Assembly (NCBI GenBank): GCA_016215605.1
Contig: JACRJB010000019.1
Location: 59,604-123,603 of the forward strand
Length of the DNA stretch: 64,000 nucleotides
Direction of reading: 5' to 3'
Origin: Rhodopseudomonas palustris
GTDB taxonomy: Bacteria > Pseudomonadota > Alphaproteobacteria > Rhizobiales > Xanthobacteraceae
The position numbers and the translations under genes are program-made. The number at the start of each line of letters is the position of its first letter. Within the stretch, counting starts at the first letter, position 1. Positions 22,589 to 29,584 of this stretch are shown in pieces. The notes under the pieces are model-generated. The model was not told the DNA's origin, searched no databases, and worked only from the letters and a program-made list of their open reading frames with translations.

Positions 22589-22725
22589 CCGTGTCCCGGG
22601 CGCGATGCGGCACATCGTGCCGCTTCGCAGACCCGGGACCCCGGTTGAAAACGCGAATAACCGGGGCCCCGGATCAGCAGTGCACCACGCCGCTGCGCGT
22701 CGCGCTGCACAGCATCCGGGGCACG
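22589..22725. repeat. Interspersed inverted repeat, family B, copy 1
   Basis: Imperfect long palindrome. The outer ends are GTGTCCCGGG and the complementary CCGGGGCAC. The inner core is GGGACCCCGGTT, a 12-base spacer, then AACCGGGGCCCCGGATC. The arms between contain GC-rich mini-hairpins. The same core occurs at 63582-63734. It lies between the convergent acyl-CoA synthetase and ureF genes. Confidence 0.8.
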
Positions 22726-22740
22726 CATCGGGGATGACGA

Positions 22741-23475
22741 CTACGACCTGAACAACCGGGTGTACTGGGTCTCGTGGCGCAGGCCGGCGAGGTCGGCGCG
22801 GAAGGTGGCGCCGCCGAGGTCGTCGAGCGTGGCGTCGAGCGCGCGGTCGCCGGTGGCGATCACCGCGGGCTCAAGCGCGGCGAGCACGCGCTGGCTGTCG
22901 GTCTGGCCGAGCGGCACCAGCCGGGCGCCGGCGGAAATCCAGTTCGACACCACCGCGTGCAGGAACGCGTGCAGCGTCGCCGCGAGCGGCACGCCATGGC
23001 TGGCGCTGACGAGGCCGACCGCGACCGGATAGGCCAGCGCGCCGTGGCACGCGCTCACCGCGCGCTCCAGACCGTCGCTGGCCCAGGCGTTGCGCACGAT
23101 CTCGATGAACGCCTTGCCCTGCGCCGTGGTTTCGAGATGGCGCTCGGCCGACGTCACGAAGGCGGTCGCAAGTTCGGCGACGTCGCGCAGCGCCGCCGCG
23201 TCGCCGCTCGCAACCGCGCAATGGGCATGGGCCAGCAACACCCCGTCGCAGAAGCCGGCACCGTGTTCGAGCATCGCGGTGAGCCAGTCGCGCAGGGTCG
23301 CGGCGTCGGTGACGTCGCCGGCTTCGACCGCCCATTCGAGGCCGCTGGAATAGGAAAACGCGCCGACCGGAAACGCCGGCGACAGCCAGGTCATCAGCCG
23401 GTACAGCGACGCGCCCTGCTCCGCCGACAGAGGCTCGGACAATTTGTCGACCGTACGATCGGATTCACCGGTCAT
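22741..23475 (-). CDS. ureF: Urease accessory protein UreF
   Basis: A 244-residue helical urease chaperone that works with UreD/UreH and UreG to deliver nickel to apo-urease. [20 protein letters not shown] is the UreF signature, and [15 protein letters not shown] and the terminal arginine-containing tail agree. The ATG at 23475 ([11 protein letters not shown]) is used; an earlier in-frame ATG at 23496 adds MAGTNPA, which is the typical translation of the interspersed repeat at 23473-23576 rather than UreF sequence. The start codon therefore sits at the edge of that repeat. ureE lies upstream on the same strand, but no ureG follows, and the downstream gene is convergent. Confidence 0.93.
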   Translation of the reverse strand: MTGESDRTVDKLSEPLSAEQGASLYRLMTWLSPAFPVGAFSYSSGLEWAVEAGDVTDAATLRDWLTAMLEHGAGFCDGVLLAHAHCAVASGDAAALRDVAELATAFVTSAERHLETTAQGKAFIEIVRNAWASDGLERAVSACHGALAYPVAVGLVSASHGVPLAATLHAFLHAVVSNWISAGARLVPLGQTDSQRVLAALEPAVIATGDRALDATLDDLGGATFRADLAGLRHETQYTRLFRS

Positions 23476-23576
23476 GGCCGGGTTCGTCCCAGCCATCCAC
23501 GCCTTCGCTCCGGGACAGCCTGCAACACGTGGATGCCCGCGACCAGCGCGGGCAGGACGAGGTGATCGTCCTCGTC
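23473..23576 (-). repeat. Interspersed repeat between ureE and ureF
   Basis: The sequence has inverted ends: GCATCCACGTG near 23527-23537 and CAGCCATCCACGCC near 23490-23503. Read on the minus strand it would translate as [10 protein letters not shown] followed by GWLGRTRP or MAGTNPAMT. These are the familiar translations of a short palindromic repeat dispersed in Bradyrhizobium and Rhodopseudomonas. It fills the whole space between the ureE stop and the ureF start. No gene is called in it. Confidence 0.7.
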
Positions 23577-23583
23577 GTGCATC

Positions 23584-24282
23584 TCACTTGTGGTCATGCT
23601 TGTGGGAATGACCATGGTCATGATCATGGCCGTGGCCGTGGCCATGATCGTGGCCGCAATGCTCGTCGTGGACGTGATCCGCGTGGCCGTGATCGTGTGC
23701 GGCATGATCATGCTTGCCGTGATCGTGGCCATGCTTGTGATCGTGATGATCATGGCGATGATGCGCATGATCGTCGTGCCCATGATGATGGTGCCCGTGA
23801 TCATGGTGGTCATGATCATGGTGCGCGTGGTCGTGGTCGCCGCTCTCGTGCGCCGGCGCGTAGGCGCCGCCTTCGGGATCGAACGGCGCGTCGATCTCGA
23901 CCGCCTTCCCGCCGAGTCCTTTGACCATGTCGGCGATGACGTGGTCGCGGCGGATGCGCAGCGCCTTGGCCGTGATCTGGGTCGGCAGATGCCGGTTGCC
24001 GAGGTGCCAGGCGAGCCGCACCAGATGTTGCGGATCGCGGCCACGGATTTCCAGCAGCGGCTCCGGCGCCGCCACCACCTCGATGAGACGTCCGTCGTCC
24101 AGCACCAGCGCATCGCCGCCGCGCAAGGCGACGGCGTGCTCCAGATCGAGCAGGAATTCGAGCCCACGGGTGCCGGTCATCGCCATGCGGCGGCGATGCC
24201 GGTCGTCGAAATCGAGCACGACGGTGTCGGCCGCCGGCTGCTTCCAATGATATTGCCCGTGGACCTTGCTGGCTCGGATCAT
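23584..24282 (-). CDS. ureE: Urease accessory protein UreE with long His-rich tail
   Basis: A 232-residue nickel metallochaperone. The N-terminal peptide-binding domain (residues about 1-75: [20 protein letters not shown]) is followed by the metal-binding domain, with [14 protein letters not shown] carrying the conserved histidine and [15 protein letters not shown]. From about residue 145 the protein becomes a histidine/aspartate repeat tail with about 40 histidines in some 88 residues, much longer than in most UreE proteins. The ATG at 24282 begins family similarity. It would donate nickel to the UreDFG complex; ureF follows after a repeat element. The ABM gene lies just upstream on the same strand. 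Confidence 0.95.
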   Translation of the reverse strand: MIRASKVHGQYHWKQPAADTVVLDFDDRHRRRMAMTGTRGLEFLLDLEHAVALRGGDALVLDDGRLIEVVAAPEPLLEIRGRDPQHLVRLAWHLGNRHLPTQITAKALRIRRDHVIADMVKGLGGKAVEIDAPFDPEGGAYAPAHESGDHDHAHHDHDHHDHGHHHHGHDDHAHHRHDHHDHKHGHDHGKHDHAAHDHGHADHVHDEHCGHDHGHGHGHDHDHGHSHKHDHK

Positions 24283-24317
24283 CTCACTCTCGTTCGGTTC
24301 GCGGCGCGCGGCGCGCG

Positions 24318-24617
24318 CTAGAATGTCTCGACCTTGCCGTCGCTGATGATCTCGATCACCGTCGGCGACGCCTTCAGCGGGGCGGATAGTTCGCGCCACA
24401 CCTTCATGTGCGGGGCGCGGGCGTGGGCGTTGAGATCGTCGCGGCTTTCCCAGCGCTCGACCACCACGAAAGTGTTCGGGTCGTTGATGCTGGTGTGGCT
24501 GTCATAGGCGATGCAGCCCTTCTCCTTGCGGGTCTCGGCGATGCAGGCCTTGGCGCCCTGAATGAAGGCCTCGCGGGAGTCCGGCTTCACCTGCGTGGTG
24601 GCGACGACGTAGATCAT
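24318..24617 (-). CDS. Antibiotic biosynthesis monooxygenase (ABM) family protein, copy 1
   Basis: A 99-residue ferredoxin-like dimeric alpha-beta barrel protein of the ABM/YgiN type: [18 protein letters not shown] at the start, [17 protein letters not shown] in the middle and [16 protein letters not shown] toward the end. Family members include quinol monooxygenases and heme-degrading enzymes that use no bound cofactor. It ends about 35 bases before the ureE start and may be co-transcribed with it. The neighbour at 24642-24941 is a paralogue with the same opening sequence and AETRKE motif, so the pair arose by tandem duplication. Confidence 0.82.
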   Translation of the reverse strand: MIYVVATTQVKPDSREAFIQGAKACIAETRKEKGCIAYDSHTSINDPNTFVVVERWESRDDLNAHARAPHMKVWRELSAPLKASPTVIEIISDGKVETF

Positions 24618-24641
24618 GACGTTTCCCTTTTCTTGTTGTTG

Positions 24642-24941
24642 TTACTTCACGTCGACCTTTTCGGGCGTGATGATCTCGATCTTCGGCGGCGCCGACAGGC
24701 ACTTCGCGGCGATCCGGCCGAACGCCTTGAAATGCTCGGCCTTGCCGTGCGGCCCGAGTGCCTCGGCGTTCTCCCACTGCTCGACGAACACCATCTTGGT
24801 CGGATCGCTGACGCTCTCGTGCATGTCGTAGGCGATGTTGCCCGGCTCCTTGCGGGTCTCGGCGATACAGTCCTTGGCTCCGGCAATCAGTTCGGCACGC
24901 ATGTCAGGCTTCACGGTCAAAGTGGCGACGACATAGATCAC
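24642..24941 (-). CDS. Antibiotic biosynthesis monooxygenase (ABM) family protein, copy 2
   Basis: A 99-residue paralogue of the downstream gene, with the same length and the shared elements IYVVAT, VKPD, IAETRKE, GNIAYD and EQWEN. The start is a GTG at 24941 preceded by GGGAGGAA, a strong ribosome binding site. Predicted fold and caveats are as for copy 1: a cofactor-free oxygenase or quinone-handling role is possible, and the real substrate is unknown. The 24-base gap between copies implies co-transcription. The variable C-terminal halves (KAFGRIAAKCLSAPPKIEI versus [19 protein letters not shown]) suggest different ligands. Confidence 0.82.
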   Translation of the reverse strand: MIYVVATLTVKPDMRAELIAGAKDCIAETRKEPGNIAYDMHESVSDPTKMVFVEQWENAEALGPHGKAEHFKAFGRIAAKCLSAPPKIEIITPEKVDVK

Positions 24942-25094
24942 GAATATTCCTCCCGATGGTTTTTATGGCGCAAGCGCCGCGCGGACATTAGGCGCTGGGG
25001 ACGCCGGTGCAAAGCCCATTCCCGGCCCGGCAGAGGGTTCGGCAGCAGCGGTCAGCACCTGACCGGTGCGCGCCGCGCCTGCCCTCGCGCCGTG

Positions 25095-25997
25095 CTAAGC
25101 CGTGAGGAAATCGAGCAGCGCCTGCGCCGTCTGCTCCGGCGCCTCCTCGGTGAGGAAATGGCCGGAATCGACCGGACCGCCCTGCACGTTGGTCGCCCAG
25201 TTTTTCCAGGTGTCGAGCGGCGTCGCCGCCGATTGCGCGATGCCGGCATCGCCCCACAGCGCCAGCATCGGCACCGGGATCTTGTGGCCGGCCTCGTGGT
25301 CGGCCTTGTCGTGCGCGAAGTCGGCATGCGCGCCAGCGCGATAGTCCTCGCACATCGCGTGCAGCCGCATCGGATCGCGGAACGGCGCGAGATAGTGCTC
25401 GAGCGCGCGCGGGTCGAAGCAGGAGAGGTCCTTCTTCTTCGCCCAGCTCGCCAGCTTGTTCTTCAGGAAGAAATCCGGCGCCGCCGCGATCAGCGTCTCG
25501 GGCAATGGCGCCGGCTGGGCGAGGAAGCTCCAGTGATAGATCTTCAGCGCGTAGGCCCGGTCCATCCGCATCCAGTACTCGTAGGTCGGCAGGATATCGA
25601 GCACCGCCAGCTTCGACAGCCGGCCGGGATGATCGAGCGCGAGCCGATAGCTGACGCGGCCGCCGCGATCGTGGCCGGCGAGCGCGAAGTGGACGTGGCC
25701 GAGCTGTTCCATCGCCTCGATCAGTTGCTGCGCCATCGCCCGCTTGGTGTAGGGCGTGTGCTCGGCGTCGCTCTCCGGCATGTCGGACCAACCGTAGCCC
25801 GGCAGATCGGCGATGATCAGCTTGAAGCGCTCCGCCAGCTTCGGCGCCACGCGGTGCCACATCACGTGGGTTTCGGAGAAGCCGTGCAGCAACAGCAGCG
25901 GTGGCCCGTCGCCGCCGGTGCGGGCGAAGATCCGCCCGGACGAGGTGTTGATCCACTCCGAGCCGAAGCCCGGAAACAAATCGGCGAGATCGGGCAT
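25095..25997 (-). CDS. Fluoroacetate dehalogenase-like alpha/beta hydrolase
   Basis: A 300-residue alpha/beta hydrolase aligning without gaps, as far as I can recall the sequence, to R. palustris fluoroacetate dehalogenase RPA1163. Nucleophile Asp110 (GHDRGG), Asp134, His280 (SGHFLTEE), carboxylate-binding Arg111 and Arg114, and halide-pocket His155, Trp156 and Tyr219 are all at the same positions. The enzyme class displaces halide from haloacetates to give glycolate in the cytoplasm. One difference stands out: the oxyanion-region HGFPQ reads HGFSE here (residues 38-42). The ATG at 25997 follows GGAGGAG; an upstream in-frame ATG was rejected. It is monocistronic as far as seen, with a family C repeat upstream. 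Confidence 0.9.
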   Translation of the reverse strand: MPDLADLFPGFGSEWINTSSGRIFARTGGDGPPLLLLHGFSETHVMWHRVAPKLAERFKLIIADLPGYGWSDMPESDAEHTPYTKRAMAQQLIEAMEQLGHVHFALAGHDRGGRVSYRLALDHPGRLSKLAVLDILPTYEYWMRMDRAYALKIYHWSFLAQPAPLPETLIAAAPDFFLKNKLASWAKKKDLSCFDPRALEHYLAPFRDPMRLHAMCEDYRAGAHADFAHDKADHEAGHKIPVPMLALWGDAGIAQSAATPLDTWKNWATNVQGGPVDSGHFLTEEAPEQTAQALLDFLTA

Positions 25998-26069
25998 CGG
26001 GAGCTCCTCCAATTCTTACTCGTGCATCCCAAATACTTTTCGCATGCCAGGGCCGGCTGGCACGGCGCA

Positions 26070-26198
26070 ACCTCTCCCGCTTGCGGGGGAGGTCGGATCG
26101 CGCCAGCGATCCGGGTGGGGGAAGCTGAGTCTCCGAACTACGCGGGCTCGGTGCTCGGCTCGCCCTCACCCCAACCCTCTCCCGCAAGCGGGAGAGGG
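26070..26198. repeat. Interspersed inverted repeat, family C
   Basis: CCTCTCCCGCTTGCGGGGGA at the left and CCCTCTCCCGCAAGCGGGAG at the right each form a small hairpin and are complementary to each other in part. GGATCGCGCCAGCGATCC forms a third hairpin inside. This pattern is a common Bradyrhizobiaceae intergenic repeat. It lies between the dehalogenase promoter side and the 3' end of purD. A short relic of the same type, CGCCCCGCTCTTGCGGGGAG, occurs near 57288-57307. Confidence 0.75.
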
Positions 26199-26235
26199 AG
26201 CAGGCCGGCGCCTGGGCGAATGTCGAACAACTGAA

Positions 26236-27519
26236 CTACTTCTTTCGGCGTTCCCGCGCCACCGCCTGCCAGCCGATGTCGCGGCGGCAGAAGCCTTCGG
26301 GCCAGTTGATGACGCCGATCGCCTCGTAGGCGCGGCGCTGTGCTTCCGCCACCGTCTTGGCCGAGGCCGTGACCGCGAGCACGCGGCCGCCATTGGCGAG
26401 GATCCAGTCGCCCGACGCCATGGTGCCGGCATGAAAGATCTGCACGCCCGGAATCTTCTCGGCGCGGTCGAGGCCGGCGATCCGGGTGCCCTTCTCGTAA
26501 GCGCCCGGGTAGCCCTTCGCGGCCATCACCACGGTCAGCGCCGGCTCGTCGACCCAGCGCAGGCTGAAATGCGCGAGCTGGCCGTCGCAGCAGGCGAGCA
26601 GCGCCGGCACGATGTCGGACATCATCCGCATCATCAGCACCTGGCACTCCGGATCGCCGAAGCGGACGTTGTATTCGATCAGCTGCGGACCGTCCTCGGT
26701 GATCATCAACCCGGCGAACAGCACGCCCTTGAACGGCGCGCCCATCGCCTTCATCGCCTTCAGCGTCGGCGTGATGATGCGCACCATCGCCTGCTGGCAG
26801 ATCGCATCGGTCATCACCGGAGCCGGCGAATACGCGCCCATGCCGCCGGTGTTCGGCCCCTTGTCGCCGTCGAAGGCGCGCTTGTGATCCTGCGCGGTGG
26901 CGAGCGGCAGCGCGTGCTCGCCGTCGCACAGCACGAAGAACGACGCCTCCTCGCCGACCATGAATTCCTCGACCACGACCTCGACGCCGGCGTCGCCGAG
27001 CCCGCCGCCGAACATCATGTCGACCGCCGCTTCCGCCTCTGCCAGCGTCATCGCCACCACGACGCCCTTGCCGGCGGCGAGGCCGTCGGCCTTGACCACG
27101 ATCGGCGCGCCCTGCACGCGGATGTAGGCCTTGGCCTCGTTCGGATCGCTGAACCGCTCATAGGCGGCGGTGGGAATGTCGTGGGCCTTGCACAGGTCCT
27201 TGGTGAAGCCCTTGGAGCCCTCGAGCTGCGCCGCGGCTTTGGTCGGCCCGAACGCCTTGATGCCGGCCGCCGCGAGAGCGTCGACGATGCCGACGGCGAG
27301 CGGCGCTTCCGGCCCGACCACCACCAGCTCGATCGCATTCACCTTGCAGAAGTCGATCACCGCCGCATGGTCGGCGACGTCGAGCGCCACGCAGGTGGCC
27401 TCGCGCGCGATCCCGGCATTGCCCGGCGCGCACCACAACTTTGTCACAAGCGGCGAAGCGGCGATTTTCCAGGCCAGCGCGTGTTCGCGGCCGCCTGAAC
27501 CGAGCAGCAGAATGTTCAT
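26236..27519 (-). CDS. purD: Phosphoribosylamine-glycine ligase PurD
   Basis: A 427-residue GAR synthetase that joins phosphoribosylamine and glycine with ATP in purine biosynthesis. [18 protein letters not shown] is the diagnostic N-terminal phosphate-binding segment. The ATP-grasp part follows with [21 protein letters not shown] and the PGAYEKG loop. Length is normal. The ATG at 27519 was chosen because the family starts there; the frame's earlier start at 27582 adds 21 non-homologous residues. It is transcribed toward the family C repeat. The next upstream gene on the strand, the winged-helix regulator, is separated by 90 bases, so it may be a separate unit. Confidence 0.97.
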   Translation of the reverse strand: MNILLLGSGGREHALAWKIAASPLVTKLWCAPGNAGIAREATCVALDVADHAAVIDFCKVNAIELVVVGPEAPLAVGIVDALAAAGIKAFGPTKAAAQLEGSKGFTKDLCKAHDIPTAAYERFSDPNEAKAYIRVQGAPIVVKADGLAAGKGVVVAMTLAEAEAAVDMMFGGGLGDAGVEVVVEEFMVGEEASFFVLCDGEHALPLATAQDHKRAFDGDKGPNTGGMGAYSPAPVMTDAICQQAMVRIITPTLKAMKAMGAPFKGVLFAGLMITEDGPQLIEYNVRFGDPECQVLMMRMMSDIVPALLACCDGQLAHFSLRWVDEPALTVVMAAKGYPGAYEKGTRIAGLDRAEKIPGVQIFHAGTMASGDWILANGGRVLAVTASAKTVAEAQRRAYEAIGVINWPEGFCRRDIGWQAVARERRKK

Positions 27520-27609
27520 CGCCAGCCTGACCGTACCCCGTGGATGTTGCGCGAGGTGTAACACGGCGGGGGTCGCGGGCAACGTGCCCTGACGGCGGAT
27601 GTGGATATG

Positions 27610-27918
27610 TCAGCCGCCGTCCGGCCCCGCCCCGGCGATGATCTCGCGCAGCGTGGCGACGTGGCGGGCGAAGGCGCCGCGGCCGTCGGCGGTGGCGGTC
27701 ACCGTGGTCTGCGGCTTCTTGCCGACGAAGGCCTTGTCGACCGCGACGTAGCCGGCCTTCGCCAAAGTCTCGATATGCGCGCCGAGATTGCCGTCGGTGG
27801 CGCCGGTGAGCTTCTTCAACCGGGCGAATTCCAGCCCCTGCGCGGCCGGCAGCGCGTTCAGCGCCGCCATGATCTTCAGCCGCAGCGGCTGATGGATGAT
27901 GTCGTCGAATTCGGCCAT
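27610..27918 (-). CDS. Winged-helix transcriptional regulator
   Basis: A 102-residue single-domain winged-helix protein of the HTH_34/ArsR-MarR-like type: IIHQPLRLKIMAALNAL, then LEFARLKKLTGATDGNLGAHIETLAKAGYV with recognition helix TDGNLGAHIE, then a basic wing KAFVGKKPQTTVTAT. No ligand-binding domain or metal-binding cysteines are present. The gene starts two bases after the membrane-protein gene ends, so it is the third gene of an operon whose first gene has a palindromic site upstream (29483-29509). Small regulators of this type often repress their own operon; that is an inference here. Confidence 0.82.
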   Translation of the reverse strand: MAEFDDIIHQPLRLKIMAALNALPAAQGLEFARLKKLTGATDGNLGAHIETLAKAGYVAVDKAFVGKKPQTTVTATADGRGAFARHVATLREIIAGAGPDGG

Positions 27919-27920
27919 CG

Positions 27921-28475
27921 TCAGTCCCGGCGCATCCACAGGCCGCCGAGCACCAGCCCGCCGCCGTTCACCACCGCCATCCACGGCTCGAACCACACGC
28001 CGGCGAAGACATAGCCGAGCAGCGTCAGCGCCGTGATGCCGAGCCCGATCGCCACGAAGGCGCTGCCGACCCACAGCCCGGCGATGGTGTAGACCAGCAT
28101 GAAATAGATCGGCCAGAACGCGCCGAGCTCGCGCGGACCGAACGCGCCGAACACGCAGGTCAGATAGCCGAACGCGAAGAACAGCAGCAGCGCCAGCGGC
28201 ACCCGGGGATCGAACGCACCGGCGCCGGTGCGCCGCCGGACGACGGCGCCGATCGCGAACGAGCCGGCGACGCCGACGGCGTTGACCGCGACCCACAGCC
28301 ACCCAGCCGCGCGCGGCCAGAAATAGCCGCCGAGATAGCCGGCGACCACCAGCCCGCCCCATTGGATCAGCATCAGGCTGGCGATGTCGTAGATCCGCGA
28401 CTGCCGGACCCGGCGCACGATGGCGTCGATCTCCGACAGCGCCTGCGCGGCCTGCCTGGCGTCGACGCCGCTCAT
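27921..28475 (-). CDS. Conserved integral membrane protein in regulator operon
   Basis: A 184-residue protein with an N-terminal cytoplasmic helix (ALSEIDAIVRRVRQSRIYD) and about five hydrophobic segments: IASLMLIQWGGLVVAGYLGG, LWVAVNAVGVAGSFAIGAVV, PLALLLFFAFGYLTCVFGAF, the pair FWPIYFMLVYTIAGLWV and FVAIGLGITALTLLGYVFAG, and VNGGGLVLGGLW. I do not recognise a named family. Its start overlaps the stop of the upstream hydrolase gene (ATGA), and the regulator begins two bases after its stop, so the three are tightly coupled. It may act as a sensor or anchor for the winged-helix protein, but nothing in the sequence proves it. Confidence 0.8.
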   Translation of the reverse strand: MSGVDARQAAQALSEIDAIVRRVRQSRIYDIASLMLIQWGGLVVAGYLGGYFWPRAAGWLWVAVNAVGVAGSFAIGAVVRRRTGAGAFDPRVPLALLLFFAFGYLTCVFGAFGPRELGAFWPIYFMLVYTIAGLWVGSAFVAIGLGITALTLLGYVFAGVWFEPWMAVVNGGGLVLGGLWMRRD

Positions 28476-29461
28476 GTGCCCGCTCCTCCGCTGACGACGT
28501 CGTCGGCAATCGCCGACACCGCGGCCGGGTCGCCGACGATGCCCATGTGGTTGATGCCCGGCAGGATCCTGACCCGGACGCGGTCGCCCATCGTCGCCTG
28601 ATACTTGTCGGACACCATCAGTTCGTCGGTCTCGCCACTGATCACCGTCACCGGGCTCGTCGCCGCGGCGAGATCGGTGCGGAAGTCGCGGCTCGCCGCG
28701 AAGTCCATCAGCAGCCGGAACGAATAGGTCGCGACCACGTATTTTTCGGAATGCGGCTGCACCGCGAAGCCGATCACCGGCAGTTGGTCGCAACACGCCA
28801 CGCCGATCGCCCGCAGGGCCGACAGGCCAATGATCCGCGGGATGTCCGGCGACGCCCAGCCGCCGCCCTTGGCGCGGTTGGTCGGCTCGCTGTAGCCGAG
28901 GAACGGCGCCAGCAGAACGGTGCGGCTGAACTCCTTGCCGGTCGCCGATCCGGCCATCCGCAACGCGAAGCCGCCGCCGGACGAATGCCCGATCAGCACC
29001 AGCGGCGCCCCGGGGCGCGCGGCTTTCACCATCGCGACGACGTCGGCAAAGTCATCGCCGAGCTGGCCGCGATAGCCGATATCGCCGCGCGTACCCGAGC
29101 CGCCATGGCCGCGGATATCCGGCGCGAACGTCTCCACGCCGCGGGCAGCGAGCGCCTGCGCCAGCGCATGTACCGCGATGCTGGAGCCCGACGACCCGTG
29201 CACCACGATGGCGACCGGCCGGACGCCACCCTGCTGAGCCGGGTACCGCCTGTAAGCCAGCTCGCTGCCGTCGCGCGCGTAGAACCGCGCCAGCGCCGGC
29301 ATGGTGCTGCGATCGACCGCGCCGGCCGTGTTGGCGATCGAGGCCAGCGCCGGCGGTTTGGTCACCGGCACCGCGATCAGGGCCGCGAGGACCAGGACGA
29401 CGACCCCTGCGACCGTCACGGCCCAGCCCAATATGCGCGCCGCTTTTCGGATCAATCCCAT
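28472..29461 (-). CDS. Membrane-anchored alpha/beta hydrolase
   Basis: A 329-residue hydrolase. An N-terminal segment of about 20 hydrophobic residues (ILGWAVTVAGVVVLVLAALI) without an obvious cleavage site suggests a membrane anchor with the catalytic domain in the periplasm. IVVHGSSGSS carries the oxyanion region, GHSSGGG the nucleophile serine elbow, SGETDELM the acid and GINHMGIVG the histidine, so a complete Ser-Asp-His triad is visible. It resembles the serine-aminopeptidase/monoacylglycerol-lipase group. It is the first gene of a three-gene operon with a membrane protein and a regulator. The ATG is preceded by GGGAGG. Confidence 0.85.
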   Translation of the reverse strand: MGLIRKAARILGWAVTVAGVVVLVLAALIAVPVTKPPALASIANTAGAVDRSTMPALARFYARDGSELAYRRYPAQQGGVRPVAIVVHGSSGSSIAVHALAQALAARGVETFAPDIRGHGGSGTRGDIGYRGQLGDDFADVVAMVKAARPGAPLVLIGHSSGGGFALRMAGSATGKEFSRTVLLAPFLGYSEPTNRAKGGGWASPDIPRIIGLSALRAIGVACCDQLPVIGFAVQPHSEKYVVATYSFRLLMDFAASRDFRTDLAAATSPVTVISGETDELMVSDKYQATMGDRVRVRILPGINHMGIVGDPAAVSAIADDVVSGGAGT

Positions 29462-29482
29462 CCCATCCTCCCATCGATGAAT

Positions 29483-29509
29483 TTACAGAGAACTCTGTAA
29501 TACAGAGTA
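29483..29509. promoter_or_regulatory. Overlapping palindromes, putative operator
   Basis: TTACAGAGAACTCTGTAA (29483-29500) has perfect 8-base arms around a 2-base centre. The next half-site TACAGAGTA (29501-29509) pairs with the middle CTCTGTA around a 1-base centre, giving three half-sites in two overlapping dyads. The site lies 22-48 bases upstream of the hydrolase gene and about 76 bases upstream of xseA on the other strand. The small winged-helix regulator of the same operon is the obvious candidate binder. Confidence 0.65.
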
Positions 29510-29584
29510 TCGCGGTCAGCAAGGGTTGATTGGCGAGCGGGACGCAAATCCCTAACTTGCCGGCGAACCAGGATACCGAATCGC

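Noticed and set aside
23472..24167. Frame ending in [10 protein letters not shown]...GWLGRTRP
   Set aside because: Translation of an interspersed repeat fused to an out-of-frame reading of ureE.
23590..24321. Hydrophobic-looking forward frame (Met, Ile, Val rich) opposite the ureE His tail
   Set aside because: It is the complement of His/Asp codons (CAT and GAC read as ATG and GTC) and only looks like a membrane protein.
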